Source of the DNA: Chersky-806 sp038252255
GTDB taxonomy: Bacteria > Actinomycetota > Acidimicrobiia > IMCC26256 > JAENVU01
Assembly: GCA_038252255.1 (NCBI GenBank)
Contig: JBBSAM010000013.1
Span: 1-64,000 of the forward strand
DNA: 64,000 nucleotides
Reading direction: 5' to 3'
Within the stretch, counting starts at the first letter, position 1. Each line of letters begins with the position of its first letter. A model generated the notes under the pieces. That model saw only the letters and a list, made by a program, of their open reading frames with translations, made no database searches and was not told the DNA's origin. This document shows positions 43,330-52,457 of this stretch, piece after piece. The position numbers were made by a program, and so were the translations under genes.

Positions 43330-45036
43330 ATGTCTACAGGTGCACGCTCCGCTGATCGTGAGCTCTACCGTTGGCAGCTCGACGCCCTCGTGAGCTGGTT
43401 GCGCTGCGGACGCCAGGGTGTCATCGAAGCCGTCACCGGTTCGGGCAAGACCGATGTCGCGATCGCCGCCGCCGCCGACGCAATGCGCCGGGGCCGCTTC
43501 GTCCTGATTCTCGTTCCATCGCGCGTTCTCATGGAGCAGTGGCACGGCCGGCTCACGCAGGCCTTCCCCACTGCCCGAATCGGACGGCTGGGCGATAGCG
43601 GTCGCGACGGCCCGGGCGATTGCGATGTACTCGTCGCGACGCGCCATTCGGCGGCGGCATACAAGCCGGCGCCCGCCACCGGTGGCGGGCTGCTGATCGC
43701 CGATGAGTGCCACGGCCTCGGCGGTAAGACGCTTCGGCGGGCGATGCTCCCGCAGTACGAAGAACGCCTCGGTCTCACGGCGACGTTGGAGCGCAGCGAC
43801 GACGCGGTCACCGACCTCTTGCTCCCCTATTTCGGCGGCATTTGTTATCGCTATGGCTTCGAACAAGGAATCACGGATGGCGTGTGCGCACGCCCGCGCG
43901 TGGCATTCGTAGGTGTCGCGCTCTCGGATCAGGAACGTGCCGACTACGTCGCGATCGAGCACCGCCTCGTGAGCGCGCGCAATCATCTCCGCCGGGTCCG
44001 CGACATGCCACTCGATCCGTTCGGAGATTTCATCGCTGCGGTCGCGCATCTCGCCGAACGCGACGCCGGTGCCGACGGCCGCGCCGCACGCGAGTACCTC
44101 GACGCGTTCTCGAAGCGGCGCCAGATCGTGGCTCAGACCGTCGGCAAGTACGAGCTCCTCGCCCGCCTCGCTCCCGCAATCAAAGAGGCGGAAGGCGCGC
44201 TCGTCTTTACCGAGACCGTGCGCGCTGCAAACCACGCAATCAACCGGCTCGACCCCCTCGTCGCGGTCGATCTGATCACCGGCTCGACCGGGCGCGCGCG
44301 CCGGCGCGAGATCCTCGACGATCTCCGCGATCGGAAGCTCGATGCGGTTGCCGCACCACGCGTCCTTGACGAAGGCATCGACGTGCCCGACGCGAACCTC
44401 GGCGTGGTGATGAGCGCAAGCCGCACCCGGCGCCAAATGATCCAGCGCATGGGCCGCATCCTCAGGCGGAAGCGAGCGCGGATCGCCGCCCACTTCGTGA
44501 TCATGTTCGCCAAGGACACGCTCGAAGATCCGGCAAACCGCGTCGAGCGCGACGGTTTCCTCGACGAGATCGAGCGCATCTCGGAGGCCACCGGTGTGTT
44601 CGACAGCGCTCACTTCGATCACCTCGCCGCGTTCATCGCCGAACCGGGTCCGCCCGTGGTGCGCACGCCCGAGCATCTCGAGAGCTACGAGCGCGCCACC
44701 GAACCACTCGATATCGAAACGCAGTACGCGTTGTTGGCCTTCGCCTCGGGCGGGGCGTTCGGTGCGAGCGACGAGGCGGAGCTGACGCGTCTCGAACGCG
44801 CGCTGCCCGAGCCCAACTCGGAGACGTTGTACCTCGAACCCGAGCTCACGAACTTGCCGACCGTGAAGAAACCCAAGGTCGAACCGACGCGGCTCTCCAC
44901 CGGCGAAGTGGCGCTCCAGATCGCGCGGGTCGGTTCGGCGTGGCGCATCAGCTGCACCGGCTGCGGTGAAGCGTCACCACCGGTGGAGTTCCGCTGGCAG
45001 GTACTCGACCAAACCGTGCCATGCCGCTGCGCGTGA
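43330..45036 (+). CDS. SF2 DEAD/DEAH helicase (XPB-like) with C-terminal Cys motif
   Basis: 568 residues. Motif Q/I LYRWQLDALVSWL...VIEAVTGSGKTDVAIAAA, motif Ia VPSRVLMEQW, motif II LLIADECHGLG, motif III LGLTATLERSDD, and helicase C with VLDEGIDVPDANLGVV and motif VI RQMIQRMGRILRRK. The C-terminus has CTGC ... CRC, a possible zinc site. Similar to bacterial XPB-like translocases used in repair or defence. It stands alone between the sigma pair and a VOC relic. Confidence 0.88.
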   Translation: MSTGARSADRELYRWQLDALVSWLRCGRQGVIEAVTGSGKTDVAIAAAADAMRRGRFVLILVPSRVLMEQWHGRLTQAFPTARIGRLGDSGRDGPGDCDVLVATRHSAAAYKPAPATGGGLLIADECHGLGGKTLRRAMLPQYEERLGLTATLERSDDAVTDLLLPYFGGICYRYGFEQGITDGVCARPRVAFVGVALSDQERADYVAIEHRLVSARNHLRRVRDMPLDPFGDFIAAVAHLAERDAGADGRAAREYLDAFSKRRQIVAQTVGKYELLARLAPAIKEAEGALVFTETVRAANHAINRLDPLVAVDLITGSTGRARRREILDDLRDRKLDAVAAPRVLDEGIDVPDANLGVVMSASRTRRQMIQRMGRILRRKRARIAAHFVIMFAKDTLEDPANRVERDGFLDEIERISEATGVFDSAHFDHLAAFIAEPGPPVVRTPEHLESYERATEPLDIETQYALLAFASGGAFGASDEAELTRLERALPEPNSETLYLEPELTNLPTVKKPKVEPTRLSTGEVALQIARVGSAWRISCTGCGEASPPVEFRWQVLDQTVPCRCA

Positions 45037-45180
45037 CCGCGTCGAGCCGTCGCGGAGCTCCGTGAGCACATCCAACCCGAGCACACGCTCATACCACCGA
45101 CGGCTTGCGGATAGGTCAGACACGGGGATCTTGATGTGATGAAGACCGAGGATCGCGCCCAAGTCTTCGCCGTTCGCCAT
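44974..45180 (-). pseudogene. VOC (glyoxalase-like) gene fragment
   Basis: The first 40 or so residues are a normal VOC start (LGAILGLHHIKIPVSDLSAS, RRWYERVLGLDVLTELRDG). After that the frame runs antisense into the helicase 3' end and homology stops. About two thirds of the domain is gone. The break lies between the helicase and repeat copy A, suggesting a rearrangement point. Confidence 0.65.
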
Positions 45181-45253
45181 CGGTACAGAGTGCCGGCTCT
45201 GCAGCATTTACGCGACGCAGGCCGGTACGCCCGCGGAGCATGTGCCAAGGGTG

Positions 45254-45330
45254 GTGTCGGAGGATCGCGCGGTCCTGATAACCGACGGGTGGTGCTGACT
45301 GCCAATTTCGATCTTGTCGCGGCGTGAATC
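45254..45330 (+). repeat. 75-nt dispersed repeat, copy A
   Basis: One of four copies. The conserved left part starts GTGTCGGAGG and contains CGCGCGGTCCTGA and CCGAC; GTCGG pairs with CCGAC and AGGATC with GGTCCT inside. The middle is variable and the right end here is GGCGTGAATC, the most diverged of the four. Lies between the VOC fragment and the F420-type reductase gene. Confidence 0.7.
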
Positions 45331-45340
45331 ACCACCGGTG

Positions 45341-45850
45341 TCAAGCGGCCCCGTCGCGCGGTTCGAGGATGACGACGGGCGTCTCGATCGTCCGGAGCCC
45401 GGCATAGCCGTCGAGCTGCAGGTCGATCGCGGCCCAGCGCTGCCACAGTCGATCGCGCTCCTCTCCCACGGCTGGGCGCGCGTGCACCGGGCGCACCTGC
45501 CGGCCCGTCAGGCGGACGACGGCATCCGGGTGCGCCTCGAGGTTGAGCCACCACGAGGGATGACCCTCGTCCCATCCGTTCATCGCGAGCACGACGAGAT
45601 TCGGGCCGTCCTCGATGTAGCCGACGATGACGCTGCGCTCCTGCCCGGACTTCCGCCCGAGGGTCGTGAGGCGCAGCGCTCCCCATCCGCGCTTGCTCGA
45701 CGGGGTCCACAGAGAGCGCCCGCCGCTGACCTTGTTCAACACTCGATGCACGCGCCAGAAGGCATGCTTGAACCACGCCGGCGGGAGCTTCACCGGTCGG
45801 GTGCTCTCGGTGCCCCCTTCGGCGAGCGCGCCTCTCCTTCGAAGCTCCAT
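45341..45850 (-). CDS. Deazaflavin (F420)-dependent nitroreductase-family protein
   Basis: 169 residues of the DDN/F420-binding split-barrel family: RLTTLGRKSGQERSVIVGYI, LVVLAMNGWDEGHPSWWLNL and EAHPDAVVRLTGRQVRPVHA are signature blocks. Uses F420H2 to reduce quinone- or nitro-like substrates. ATG 45850 is chosen because AGAGG lies 9 nt upstream. Implies the host makes coenzyme F420. Confidence 0.9.
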   Translation of the reverse strand: MELRRRGALAEGGTESTRPVKLPPAWFKHAFWRVHRVLNKVSGGRSLWTPSSKRGWGALRLTTLGRKSGQERSVIVGYIEDGPNLVVLAMNGWDEGHPSWWLNLEAHPDAVVRLTGRQVRPVHARPAVGEERDRLWQRWAAIDLQLDGYAGLRTIETPVVILEPRDGAA

Positions 45851-46008
45851 CGTTCTCATCCTCTTGCTCGCGAGCAACGACCGCCACGATCAGCACCCTT
45901 ACCTGCATCCTGTCGCCCACGACGCCCTCGTAGTAGAGGCGAAAGTCCGTCGTGCTGACATCACTACAGGAGTGGCGTTGGCCACGAAGAGCCGACTCGG
46001 AGATTGCT

Positions 46009-46056
46009 CGTGTCGGAGGGGGGCTTGCGGATTGACGCAACTCCCCCGCTCACACG
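46009..46056. repeat. Hairpin containing a degenerate tRNA-Leu 3' end
   Basis: CGTGT, GGGGG and TTGCG pair with CGCAA, CCCCC and ACACG through two symmetric internal loops. The plus-strand sequence 46010-46027 equals the tRNA-Leu 3' end (61139-61157) except for one missing A; the AAC(T)CCCCC of the T arm follows after an 11-nt insert. It could be an attachment-site relic or a terminator of the HAD gene. No gene is visible in the 401-nt gap 45851-46251. Confidence 0.45.
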
Positions 46057-46251
46057 AATGGTCTCGCTATCGGCGTAGTAAGGCGGTCGGCTCTCTACGC
46101 CCGGATGCACACCTGCTCGGCCGAGTTGGTAGTGGCCGTCATCGACGACCTTGCGTGCGAAGGCGGTGGCTCCTCCACGACCTACGCGTCACATCACCGA
46201 CTCATCAATACCGAAGACGACCCACCGACGGGCGCTTTCTATCCGGGTGGA

Positions 46252-46911
46252 CTAGCGCGTCAGCTCGAAGACGGATGCGAGTGCGGGAAACGCCGTCCGG
46301 TCCCGAGCCGGCAGGATCAGAGCGGTGATTCCTATGCCCGCCGCGCCACCATCGGTAAGCCAACTGTCGCCGACCATCAGCGTCCTCGCGGGCTCGACAC
46401 CGAGCTTTGCACACGCGGACTCGAAGAGCCGGCGATCGGGTTTGCAGGCCCCGTGTTCATAGGACAGGCCGAACGAGCCCACGAGCTCCTGGAACTCGTA
46501 AGCGGCGAAGACCTCTCGAATGTCCCAGCCGCAATCGCTCACGACACCGACCGGCATTTCGCGCCGGTGAAGCTCCGCGAGCACAGCGCCCGTATCGGGA
46601 TACGGGCGCCAACCCTTCGGAGAGCACTCGCACCCATAGATGAACTCGGCGAGCCCCGGCGCCAGCCCGTCAAGGGGTGCGAGAAGTTCGAGCCAGCAGC
46701 GTTGGTGGAGATCGGCGCTGAGATCCCGGCCCTTCGCAATCTCGTCGGGCTGCCGCGCTCGTTGTCTGATCATCTCCAACTCCGAGGCGAAGACGACAGG
46801 ATCGACGTCGGCTCCAGACGCGTGACGGAACTGGGCAGTGCACGCCTCAGGAGCGAGAGTGTCGAAGAGTGTGTGGCCGAAATCGAACAGCACCCCGTCG
46901 AACGCTCCCAT
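46252..46911 (-). CDS. HAD-superfamily hydrolase
   Basis: 219 residues: motif I FDGVLFDFGHTLFDT (nucleophile Asp; second Asp replaced by Gly-His-Thr, as in non-phosphatase or variant HADs), motif II VGVVSDCGWD, motif III lysine CKPDRRLFESA and motif IV MVGDSWLTDGGAAG. Role likely a small-molecule phosphatase or dehalogenase. Divergent from the large cyclase-regulator gene; start ATG 46911. Confidence 0.88.
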   Translation of the reverse strand: MGAFDGVLFDFGHTLFDTLAPEACTAQFRHASGADVDPVVFASELEMIRQRARQPDEIAKGRDLSADLHQRCWLELLAPLDGLAPGLAEFIYGCECSPKGWRPYPDTGAVLAELHRREMPVGVVSDCGWDIREVFAAYEFQELVGSFGLSYEHGACKPDRRLFESACAKLGVEPARTLMVGDSWLTDGGAAGIGITALILPARDRTAFPALASVFELTR

Positions 46912-47114
46912 GGGCACACCGTATCGGGAGTGGTTTCCCGGAAGGACAGCGCGCTGTATGACGTACGCAACCGGCCCTCTCCGTCGAGGAGATCGTCGCC
47001 GTCGAACACTGCGGCGGCCTCGCCGGCATCCTCCGCCAAGCAACCGACGAAGACCGCGCGCGCTCTACGCGGCGATCGGAGTCGTCGCACGATCCGATGC
47101 GTTAGCGTCTCCGC

Positions 47115-50027
47115 ATGCCCCGCGGGCGTCCGGGCGGGACGGTCACATTCCTCTTCACCGACATCGAGGATTCCACCCGTCGGTGGGAGGAGGACCCGAG
47201 CGACATGGCCGACGCGCTGCGCGTCCACGACGCGATCCTGCGCGGCGCGATCGAGCGGTACAGTGGTTACGTGTTCGCCACCGGCGGCGACGGCTTCGGC
47301 GCGGCGTTCTCGACCGCAGCCGACGCAGCCACGGCCGCGATCGAATCGCAGGAGGCGCTGCGCGATGACAGTTCCGTCGACTTCGCGGTCCGCATGGGTC
47401 TGCACACCGGTGAGGCGATCGAGCGCGACCGGAACTACTTCGGGAGCGAGGTCAACCGCGCCGCGCGACTGATGTCGATCGCGCACGGCGGGCAGGTGCT
47501 GGCGTCCGACGCGACCGAGGTGCTGCTGCGTGACCGGGTGGGGCTGCGCCCGCTCGGCGAGCACCGCCTGCGCGGATTGCGGGGCCGGATGTCCGTGTAT
47601 CAGGTGCTCGCCAAGGGTCTCCCGACCGACTTTCCCGAGTTGCGCAGCGTCGACGCCGTCACCGGCAACCTTCCGCAACAGCTGAGCTCCGTGATCGGGC
47701 GTGAGGAGATGGTCAGCGAGGTCGCCGAGCTCGTGCGCGAGCAGCGGCTGGTGACCCTGACCGGCGTCGGCGGGGTCGGCAAGACCCGCCTCGCCGTCGA
47801 GGTCGCGACCGAGGTCGCGGGAGAGCTCCCTGACGGGGCCTGGCTGATCGAGCTCGCGTCGGTGAGCGATCCGGGCTCCGTGCCGGCCGCGATCGCGACC
47901 GTGCTCGGCATCACTCCTCAGGGCGACACTCCCCTCGTCGAAACCGTCGCCGAGACGCTCGCCGGCCGGCAGCTGCTGCTCGTCGTCGACAACTGCGAGC
48001 ACGTCCTCGTCGGCGCCGCCTCGGCAATCACGACGATCCTCGGCCGTGCGGGCCGGGCCCGCATCGTCTCCACGTCGCGCGAGGCGCTCGGCGTGAGCGG
48101 TGAGGTGGTGCTCGCAGTCTCGCCCCTCGCGCGCGACGGTGGTGCCACCTCCGATGCGGTCAGTCTCTTCGTGGACCGGGCGCGGGCCGTGCGACCGGAT
48201 TTCGGGATGAGCGACGGGCAGACCGCCGACGCGGTGACGGAGATCTGCGAGACCGTCGACGGGCTCCCGCTCGGTATCGAGCTGGCCGCAGCGCGCATGG
48301 CCGCGATGAGCGCGGTCGAGGTCCGGGACCGGCTCGCCGACCGGTTCCGCCTGCTGCAGGGCTCGACGCCTGGCCCCGAGCGACAGCTGACGCTTCGGCA
48401 CGCGGTCGAGTGGTCCTACGACCTGCTGACCGACGACGAGCGCGCGCTGCTCCGGACCACCGCCGTGTTCGCCGGCGGCTTCGACCTCGCCAGCCTTGGT
48501 GCCATCGTCCAGGACGCGGACGACGTCGACGTGCTCCGGCACCTCGATTCGCTGGTCCGCAAGTCGCTCGTCGTCGCGGATCACTCCGCGCCCCGTACGC
48601 GGTACACGTTGTTCGAGACCATCCGGCAGTTCGCCGAAGACCGCCTGGCCGAGCACGGCGGGCTCGAAGACACGCGCGACCGTCACGCCGCCTACTTCGC
48701 ACTCGAGGCTGCGACGCGCTGGGAGGACTGGGACGGGCCCGGGTGGCGCGCCGCAGTCGACTGGGTGGAGGCCGAGCTCGGCAACCTCCGCACCGCGAAC
48801 CGGTGGAGCGCGTTGCGCGGCAACCTCGAGGTCGCGACCGACGTCGCGGCCCACGCGGCCCTCATGGGGTTCTCGGTCCAGCTGTTCGAGACGCTCGCGT
48901 GGGCGGAGGAGCTGCTCGAAGCCGCAACCGCGGCGGATGTGCGCCGACTCCCGCGGCTGTACACCGCGGCGGGCTACGCATGCTTCGCCGGCCGGGCCGA
49001 GGCCGCCCGCGTGAACGCCCACCGGGCCACCGAGCTGGAACGCGACCAGCGCTACGAGGCGTGCCCGCCCGGGTACGCCTCGTTCGTCGAGGCGCTCGGC
49101 GCCGTCTATTGCGGCGACCTCGACCGCTACATCGAGCTCACCGGCGAGGTCGCGAAGCGGTATGGCCGCGAGCGCGGCTACGGCCTGTCCTCCTACGTCG
49201 ACGGGCTTCAGTCGGCCGGTCGCACCGAGGAGGCGCTCGCGCTCACCGAGGAGTCGGTCGCGGTCGCGCGCAGCCTGGGCAACCCGTACTGGATCGCGTA
49301 CTCGCTGTGGATCGCGGGCATGGCCTTCTCCCACACCGAGCCGCGCCGTGCGCTCGCGGCCTGGGACGAGGGGATGTCCGTCGTACGCGACCAGCGGGTC
49401 CGGTTCTTCGAGGGCTTCATCGCGCGCGATGCCGCGCGGCTGCATACCTCCGACGGAGAGCCCGCGGCCGCACTCGGGCTGTTCGCCGACGCGATCACTG
49501 AGTTCCAGCGGGCCGGCAACGTGCCGCAGCTGATCATCACCCTCGCCAGCGTGCCGGCGTTGTTCGAGCACCTGGGCCGATCCGAGCCGGCGGCCGTGCT
49601 CCTCGGCGCGCTGTCCAACGAGCCGTCGAGCGCGCACCACGTCCCCGAGCTCGCGGACCTCGGCGAACGCATCACCCGCGACCTCGGGCCGAAGCGCTCG
49701 GAGCAGCTGACTGCCGACGGCGTAGCGCTCGACCTCGGCGACGCTGCGGTCTACGCGCGCCAGCAGATCGACGTCGCCCGCCGAGACCCGGCGCCGCGAC
49801 CACGCTCGGAGCGCCCCGGCGGGCTGAGCCGGCGCGAGGTCGAGGTGCTCCGGCTCGTCGCCGACGGGAAGACCGCGACCGAGATCGCCGCCGAGCTGTT
49901 CATCTCGAAGCGCACGGCCGAGCACCATGTCTCGCACATCTACACGAAGATCGGGGTCGACAACCGCGCCGCGGCGACCCGCTGGGCGGTCCAGCACCGG
50001 GTCGTCGAAGGCACCGTCACCGCCTGA
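47115..50027 (+). CDS. Adenylate/guanylate cyclase - NB-ARC ATPase - LuxR regulator
   Basis: A 970-residue multidomain signalling protein. Residues 10-165 are a class III cyclase with metal Asp16 (FLFTDIEDSTRRW) and Asp59 (TGGDGFGAAF) and the transition-state pair in VNRAARL (Asn114, Arg118), so it looks active. An NB-ARC/STAND ATPase follows (Walker A TGVGGVGKTRLA, about 216-227; Walker B LLLVVDNCEHVL). TPR-like helices fill 550-860, and a LuxR HTH (LSRREVEVLRLVADGKTATE) ends the protein. Such proteins couple ligand-driven assembly to transcription. Two co-directional genes follow. Confidence 0.95.
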   Translation: MPRGRPGGTVTFLFTDIEDSTRRWEEDPSDMADALRVHDAILRGAIERYSGYVFATGGDGFGAAFSTAADAATAAIESQEALRDDSSVDFAVRMGLHTGEAIERDRNYFGSEVNRAARLMSIAHGGQVLASDATEVLLRDRVGLRPLGEHRLRGLRGRMSVYQVLAKGLPTDFPELRSVDAVTGNLPQQLSSVIGREEMVSEVAELVREQRLVTLTGVGGVGKTRLAVEVATEVAGELPDGAWLIELASVSDPGSVPAAIATVLGITPQGDTPLVETVAETLAGRQLLLVVDNCEHVLVGAASAITTILGRAGRARIVSTSREALGVSGEVVLAVSPLARDGGATSDAVSLFVDRARAVRPDFGMSDGQTADAVTEICETVDGLPLGIELAAARMAAMSAVEVRDRLADRFRLLQGSTPGPERQLTLRHAVEWSYDLLTDDERALLRTTAVFAGGFDLASLGAIVQDADDVDVLRHLDSLVRKSLVVADHSAPRTRYTLFETIRQFAEDRLAEHGGLEDTRDRHAAYFALEAATRWEDWDGPGWRAAVDWVEAELGNLRTANRWSALRGNLEVATDVAAHAALMGFSVQLFETLAWAEELLEAATAADVRRLPRLYTAAGYACFAGRAEAARVNAHRATELERDQRYEACPPGYASFVEALGAVYCGDLDRYIELTGEVAKRYGRERGYGLSSYVDGLQSAGRTEEALALTEESVAVARSLGNPYWIAYSLWIAGMAFSHTEPRRALAAWDEGMSVVRDQRVRFFEGFIARDAARLHTSDGEPAAALGLFADAITEFQRAGNVPQLIITLASVPALFEHLGRSEPAAVLLGALSNEPSSAHHVPELADLGERITRDLGPKRSEQLTADGVALDLGDAAVYARQQIDVARRDPAPRPRSERPGGLSRREVEVLRLVADGKTATEIAAELFISKRTAEHHVSHIYTKIGVDNRAAATRWAVQHRVVEGTVTA

Positions 50028-50157
50028 TCCGCGCCGCGCCAACTGATCCATCGGCAAATGGGTATCTCTACCGATGTCGCGCGGCCGGTACCTCCGGAGA
50101 ATGCCCAGTACGCCGATCGAACCCGGTCGGGGTCCGCAGAACCGAAGGGAAATCGCC

Positions 50158-50430
50158 ATGCTGCTCGCAACCACGACGGTCGAGAACGTCGACCGGTTCC
50201 TCGAAGTGTTCGGCACCAAGGGCGCCGAGAAGCGCTCACTCCACGGCTCCAAGGGCTCGACCGTCTTCCGTGACCCGTCCGAGGAGAACCGGGTGTGGGT
50301 GCTGTTCGACTGGGACGAGACCGGCTGGGCCGCGTTCGTCTCCGACCCGACGGTCCCCCCGATCCTCAAGGAGGCCGGTCACCTGACCAAGCCCGAGTCG
50401 GCCGCTCTCGTCGGCAGCTACGACGCGTAG
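50158..50430 (+). CDS. Small dimeric-barrel-like protein
   Basis: 90 residues: MLLATTTVENVDRFLEVFGT, GSTVFRDPSEENRVWVLFDW and DETGWAAFVSDP. The beta-alpha-beta-beta pattern resembles ABM-like proteins. GAAGGGAAA precedes the ATG. Only 11 nt separate its stop from the binding protein gene, so the two are one operon, possibly with the cyclase-regulator upstream. Confidence 0.75.
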   Translation: MLLATTTVENVDRFLEVFGTKGAEKRSLHGSKGSTVFRDPSEENRVWVLFDWDETGWAAFVSDPTVPPILKEAGHLTKPESAALVGSYDA

Positions 50431-50441
50431 GGGACGGGACG

Positions 50442-51563
50442 ATGACGAACACTGCTGATCGATCAGCACGGGTCGGGTTGATCACCGACCAGTCCGGCGC
50501 ACTCTCCTTCATGGGGATCGCCAACACCAACGTCGCCCGGATGGTGATCGACGACATCAACGCCGCGGGTGGGCTCCTCGGCCGGCCGGTCGAGCTGTTC
50601 ATCGAGGACAGCGCGACCGACGACGAGGTCGCCGAGGCCCGGGCCGCGAAGCTCGTCGAGCGGGCCGGCGTCGACGTGGTGGTAGGCGGGATCTACAGCT
50701 CGACGCGCGAGGCCATCAAACGACCGGTGGTCGACGAGGCGGAGACGCTATACCTGTACCCCGAGCAGTACGAGGGCCAGGAGAGCCACCCGCTGATCTT
50801 CTGCACCGGTCCCGTGCCGGCGCAGCAGATCGAGCCGTTCTTCCCGTGGCTGATGCGCGAGACCGGCGCCAAGACCTTCTACATGCCGTCGGCCGACTAC
50901 ATCTGGCCGCACACGCTGAACAAGAAGGTGCGGGAGGTCGTCACTGCGGAGGGCGGTTCGGTCGTCGGCGAGGAGTACTTCCCGCTCGACCACATGGACT
51001 ACGAGCAGGTGGTCGCCGACATCATGGCGAGCGGCGTGGACGTGGTGTTCAACACGATCGTGCCGCCGGGCCTCACGCCGTTCCTCGAGGAGCTGCACGA
51101 CGCCGGCTTCTCGGCTCGGGGCGGGACGATCGTCTGCACGTACTTCGACGAGAACTTCCTCAACCTCGTCCCGGCGGAGCACGTCGAGGGCCTCTACGGC
51201 TGCCTGGACTACTACCGGGCGGTCGACGATCCCTTCAGCATCGACCTGCTCAACCGGTACGACAGGCGCTTCCCCGGGAGTGCGATGTTCACGGCCGGGA
51301 GTGCCTGCACCGGGACGTACCGGGCGCTCAAGCTCTGGGAGTCGGCGGTCAAGGAGGCCGGGTCGCTCGACCAGGCCGACGTCATCGCGGCATTGGACCA
51401 CGCCAAGATCTCGGAGGGCCCGGGAGGTCCGGCCGAGATGGTGCCCGGTCAGCACCATGTGCGCATGAACATGTACATCGCCCGCTCTGAGGGCGGCACG
51501 TTTAAGGTGGTGCAGAGCCTCGGCCACATCGACCCGAAGGAGCGTGAGGTCGGCCAGGGCTGA
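50442..51563 (+). CDS. Urea/amide-type substrate-binding protein without signal peptide
   Basis: 373 residues of the Peripla_BP_5 / UrtA-FmdD-AmiC group: RVGLITDQSGALSFMGIANT, INAAGGLLGRPVELFIEDSA, VVGGIYSSTREAIKRPVVDE, YPEQYEGQESHPLIFCTGPV. Unlike transport binding proteins it starts directly at the fold with no signal peptide or lipobox. The known cytoplasmic member AmiC is an amide sensor, so a sensing role with the regulator at 47115 is possible (inference). No permease or ATPase gene follows. Confidence 0.88.
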   Translation: MTNTADRSARVGLITDQSGALSFMGIANTNVARMVIDDINAAGGLLGRPVELFIEDSATDDEVAEARAAKLVERAGVDVVVGGIYSSTREAIKRPVVDEAETLYLYPEQYEGQESHPLIFCTGPVPAQQIEPFFPWLMRETGAKTFYMPSADYIWPHTLNKKVREVVTAEGGSVVGEEYFPLDHMDYEQVVADIMASGVDVVFNTIVPPGLTPFLEELHDAGFSARGGTIVCTYFDENFLNLVPAEHVEGLYGCLDYYRAVDDPFSIDLLNRYDRRFPGSAMFTAGSACTGTYRALKLWESAVKEAGSLDQADVIAALDHAKISEGPGGPAEMVPGQHHVRMNMYIARSEGGTFKVVQSLGHIDPKEREVGQG

Positions 51564-51703
51564 ATCATTGCTGCGTGCGCCGCGGGGCGACGCCGGTGAC
51601 GGCCGACTGGTCGGCGCCGGCGTCGCCCTTCGCCGCGGGCAGAGGACGGCCCGGCCGGAGCGGCCGCGCCGATGGCTAGGGTGGTGCGACGAAGGGTAGG
51701 GAG

Positions 51704-52276
51704 ATGACGCAGATCGCGACGCTCGAGTTTGCGCTGGGCCAACTGACCGCTGTCGTGGCTTCGCTCGACAGCTCTCAGATGGACACCGCGACGAACTGCG
51801 CGCCGTGGACGGTTCGACAGTTGGTCAGCCATGCCGTGAACAACCAGTTGCTGTGGGCGGGCATGGTCACCGGTGAAGAGATCGTGTCGGTCGAGGACAC
51901 GATGAGCGCGGTGCCGTACGAGGGCGACCTCGCACCCTTCGCACAGGACGCGGCCGCACGCACCTTGGCCATGTGGGGTTCCGAAGGCGTGCTCGGGAGC
52001 ACGCACGCCACGCCGTTCGGCGACCTTCCCGGTTCAATGGTGATCAACTTCCCCACCGTCGACGCGCTCGTCCACTCCTGGGACCTCTCGGCATCGGTAG
52101 GGGATGCGATCGAGTTCGCACCCGCGATGATCCCGACGGTCTCCGCGGTGGTCGACGTCACGTGTACCGATGGAGCTCGAGCGGCGGGTCTGATCCTGCC
52201 GGCCACGGAGCCCCCGGCCGACGCAACCGACACGGAACGGTTGATGGCCGCCGCTGGCCGGACCATCCCCCGCTAG
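51704..52276 (+). CDS. TIGR03086-family (DinB-like) protein
   Basis: 190 residues of the maleylpyruvate-isomerase/DinB-like metal-binding fold: LDSSQMDTATNCAPWTVRQL, VSHAVNNQLLWAGMV and the second histidine in DALVHSWDLSASVG; ends ERLMAAAGRTIPR-like, typical for TIGR03086. May use mycothiol or a metal; function unknown. The 140-nt gap before it holds no clear feature. Confidence 0.9.
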   Translation: MTQIATLEFALGQLTAVVASLDSSQMDTATNCAPWTVRQLVSHAVNNQLLWAGMVTGEEIVSVEDTMSAVPYEGDLAPFAQDAAARTLAMWGSEGVLGSTHATPFGDLPGSMVINFPTVDALVHSWDLSASVGDAIEFAPAMIPTVSAVVDVTCTDGARAAGLILPATEPPADATDTERLMAAAGRTIPR

Positions 52277-52328
52277 GACCGCTGGAGCAACTCCCACCGG
52301 CTCGTGCCGCGGCCGGGACAGAATCTTT

Positions 52329-52404
52329 GTGTCGGAGGAACGCGCGGTCCTGATAGCCGACGGATACTGCTGCGAGCCGTGCTTGCAGCGAGCGTCGTGT
52401 GAGC
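52329..52404 (+). repeat. 75-nt dispersed repeat, copy B
   Basis: 76 nt in the 181-nt convergent gap between the TIGR03086 gene and a methyltransferase. Same left block as the other copies (GTGTCGGAGGAACGCGCGG, CCTGATAGCCGAC), variable middle, right end GTCGTGTGAGC. Confidence 0.75.
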
Positions 52405-52457
52405 AGAATCGGCGGTAGTTGACGCTCGGCGCCCACCGAGCTGTGGTGAACGCGCCG

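Noticed and set aside
46770..50369. A 1199-codon open frame on the minus strand
   Set aside because: It is antisense to the cyclase/NB-ARC/LuxR gene. Its translation is low-complexity, Arg/Gly/Glu-rich and matches no family, while the plus-strand frame has clear domains. High GC keeps the antisense frame open.
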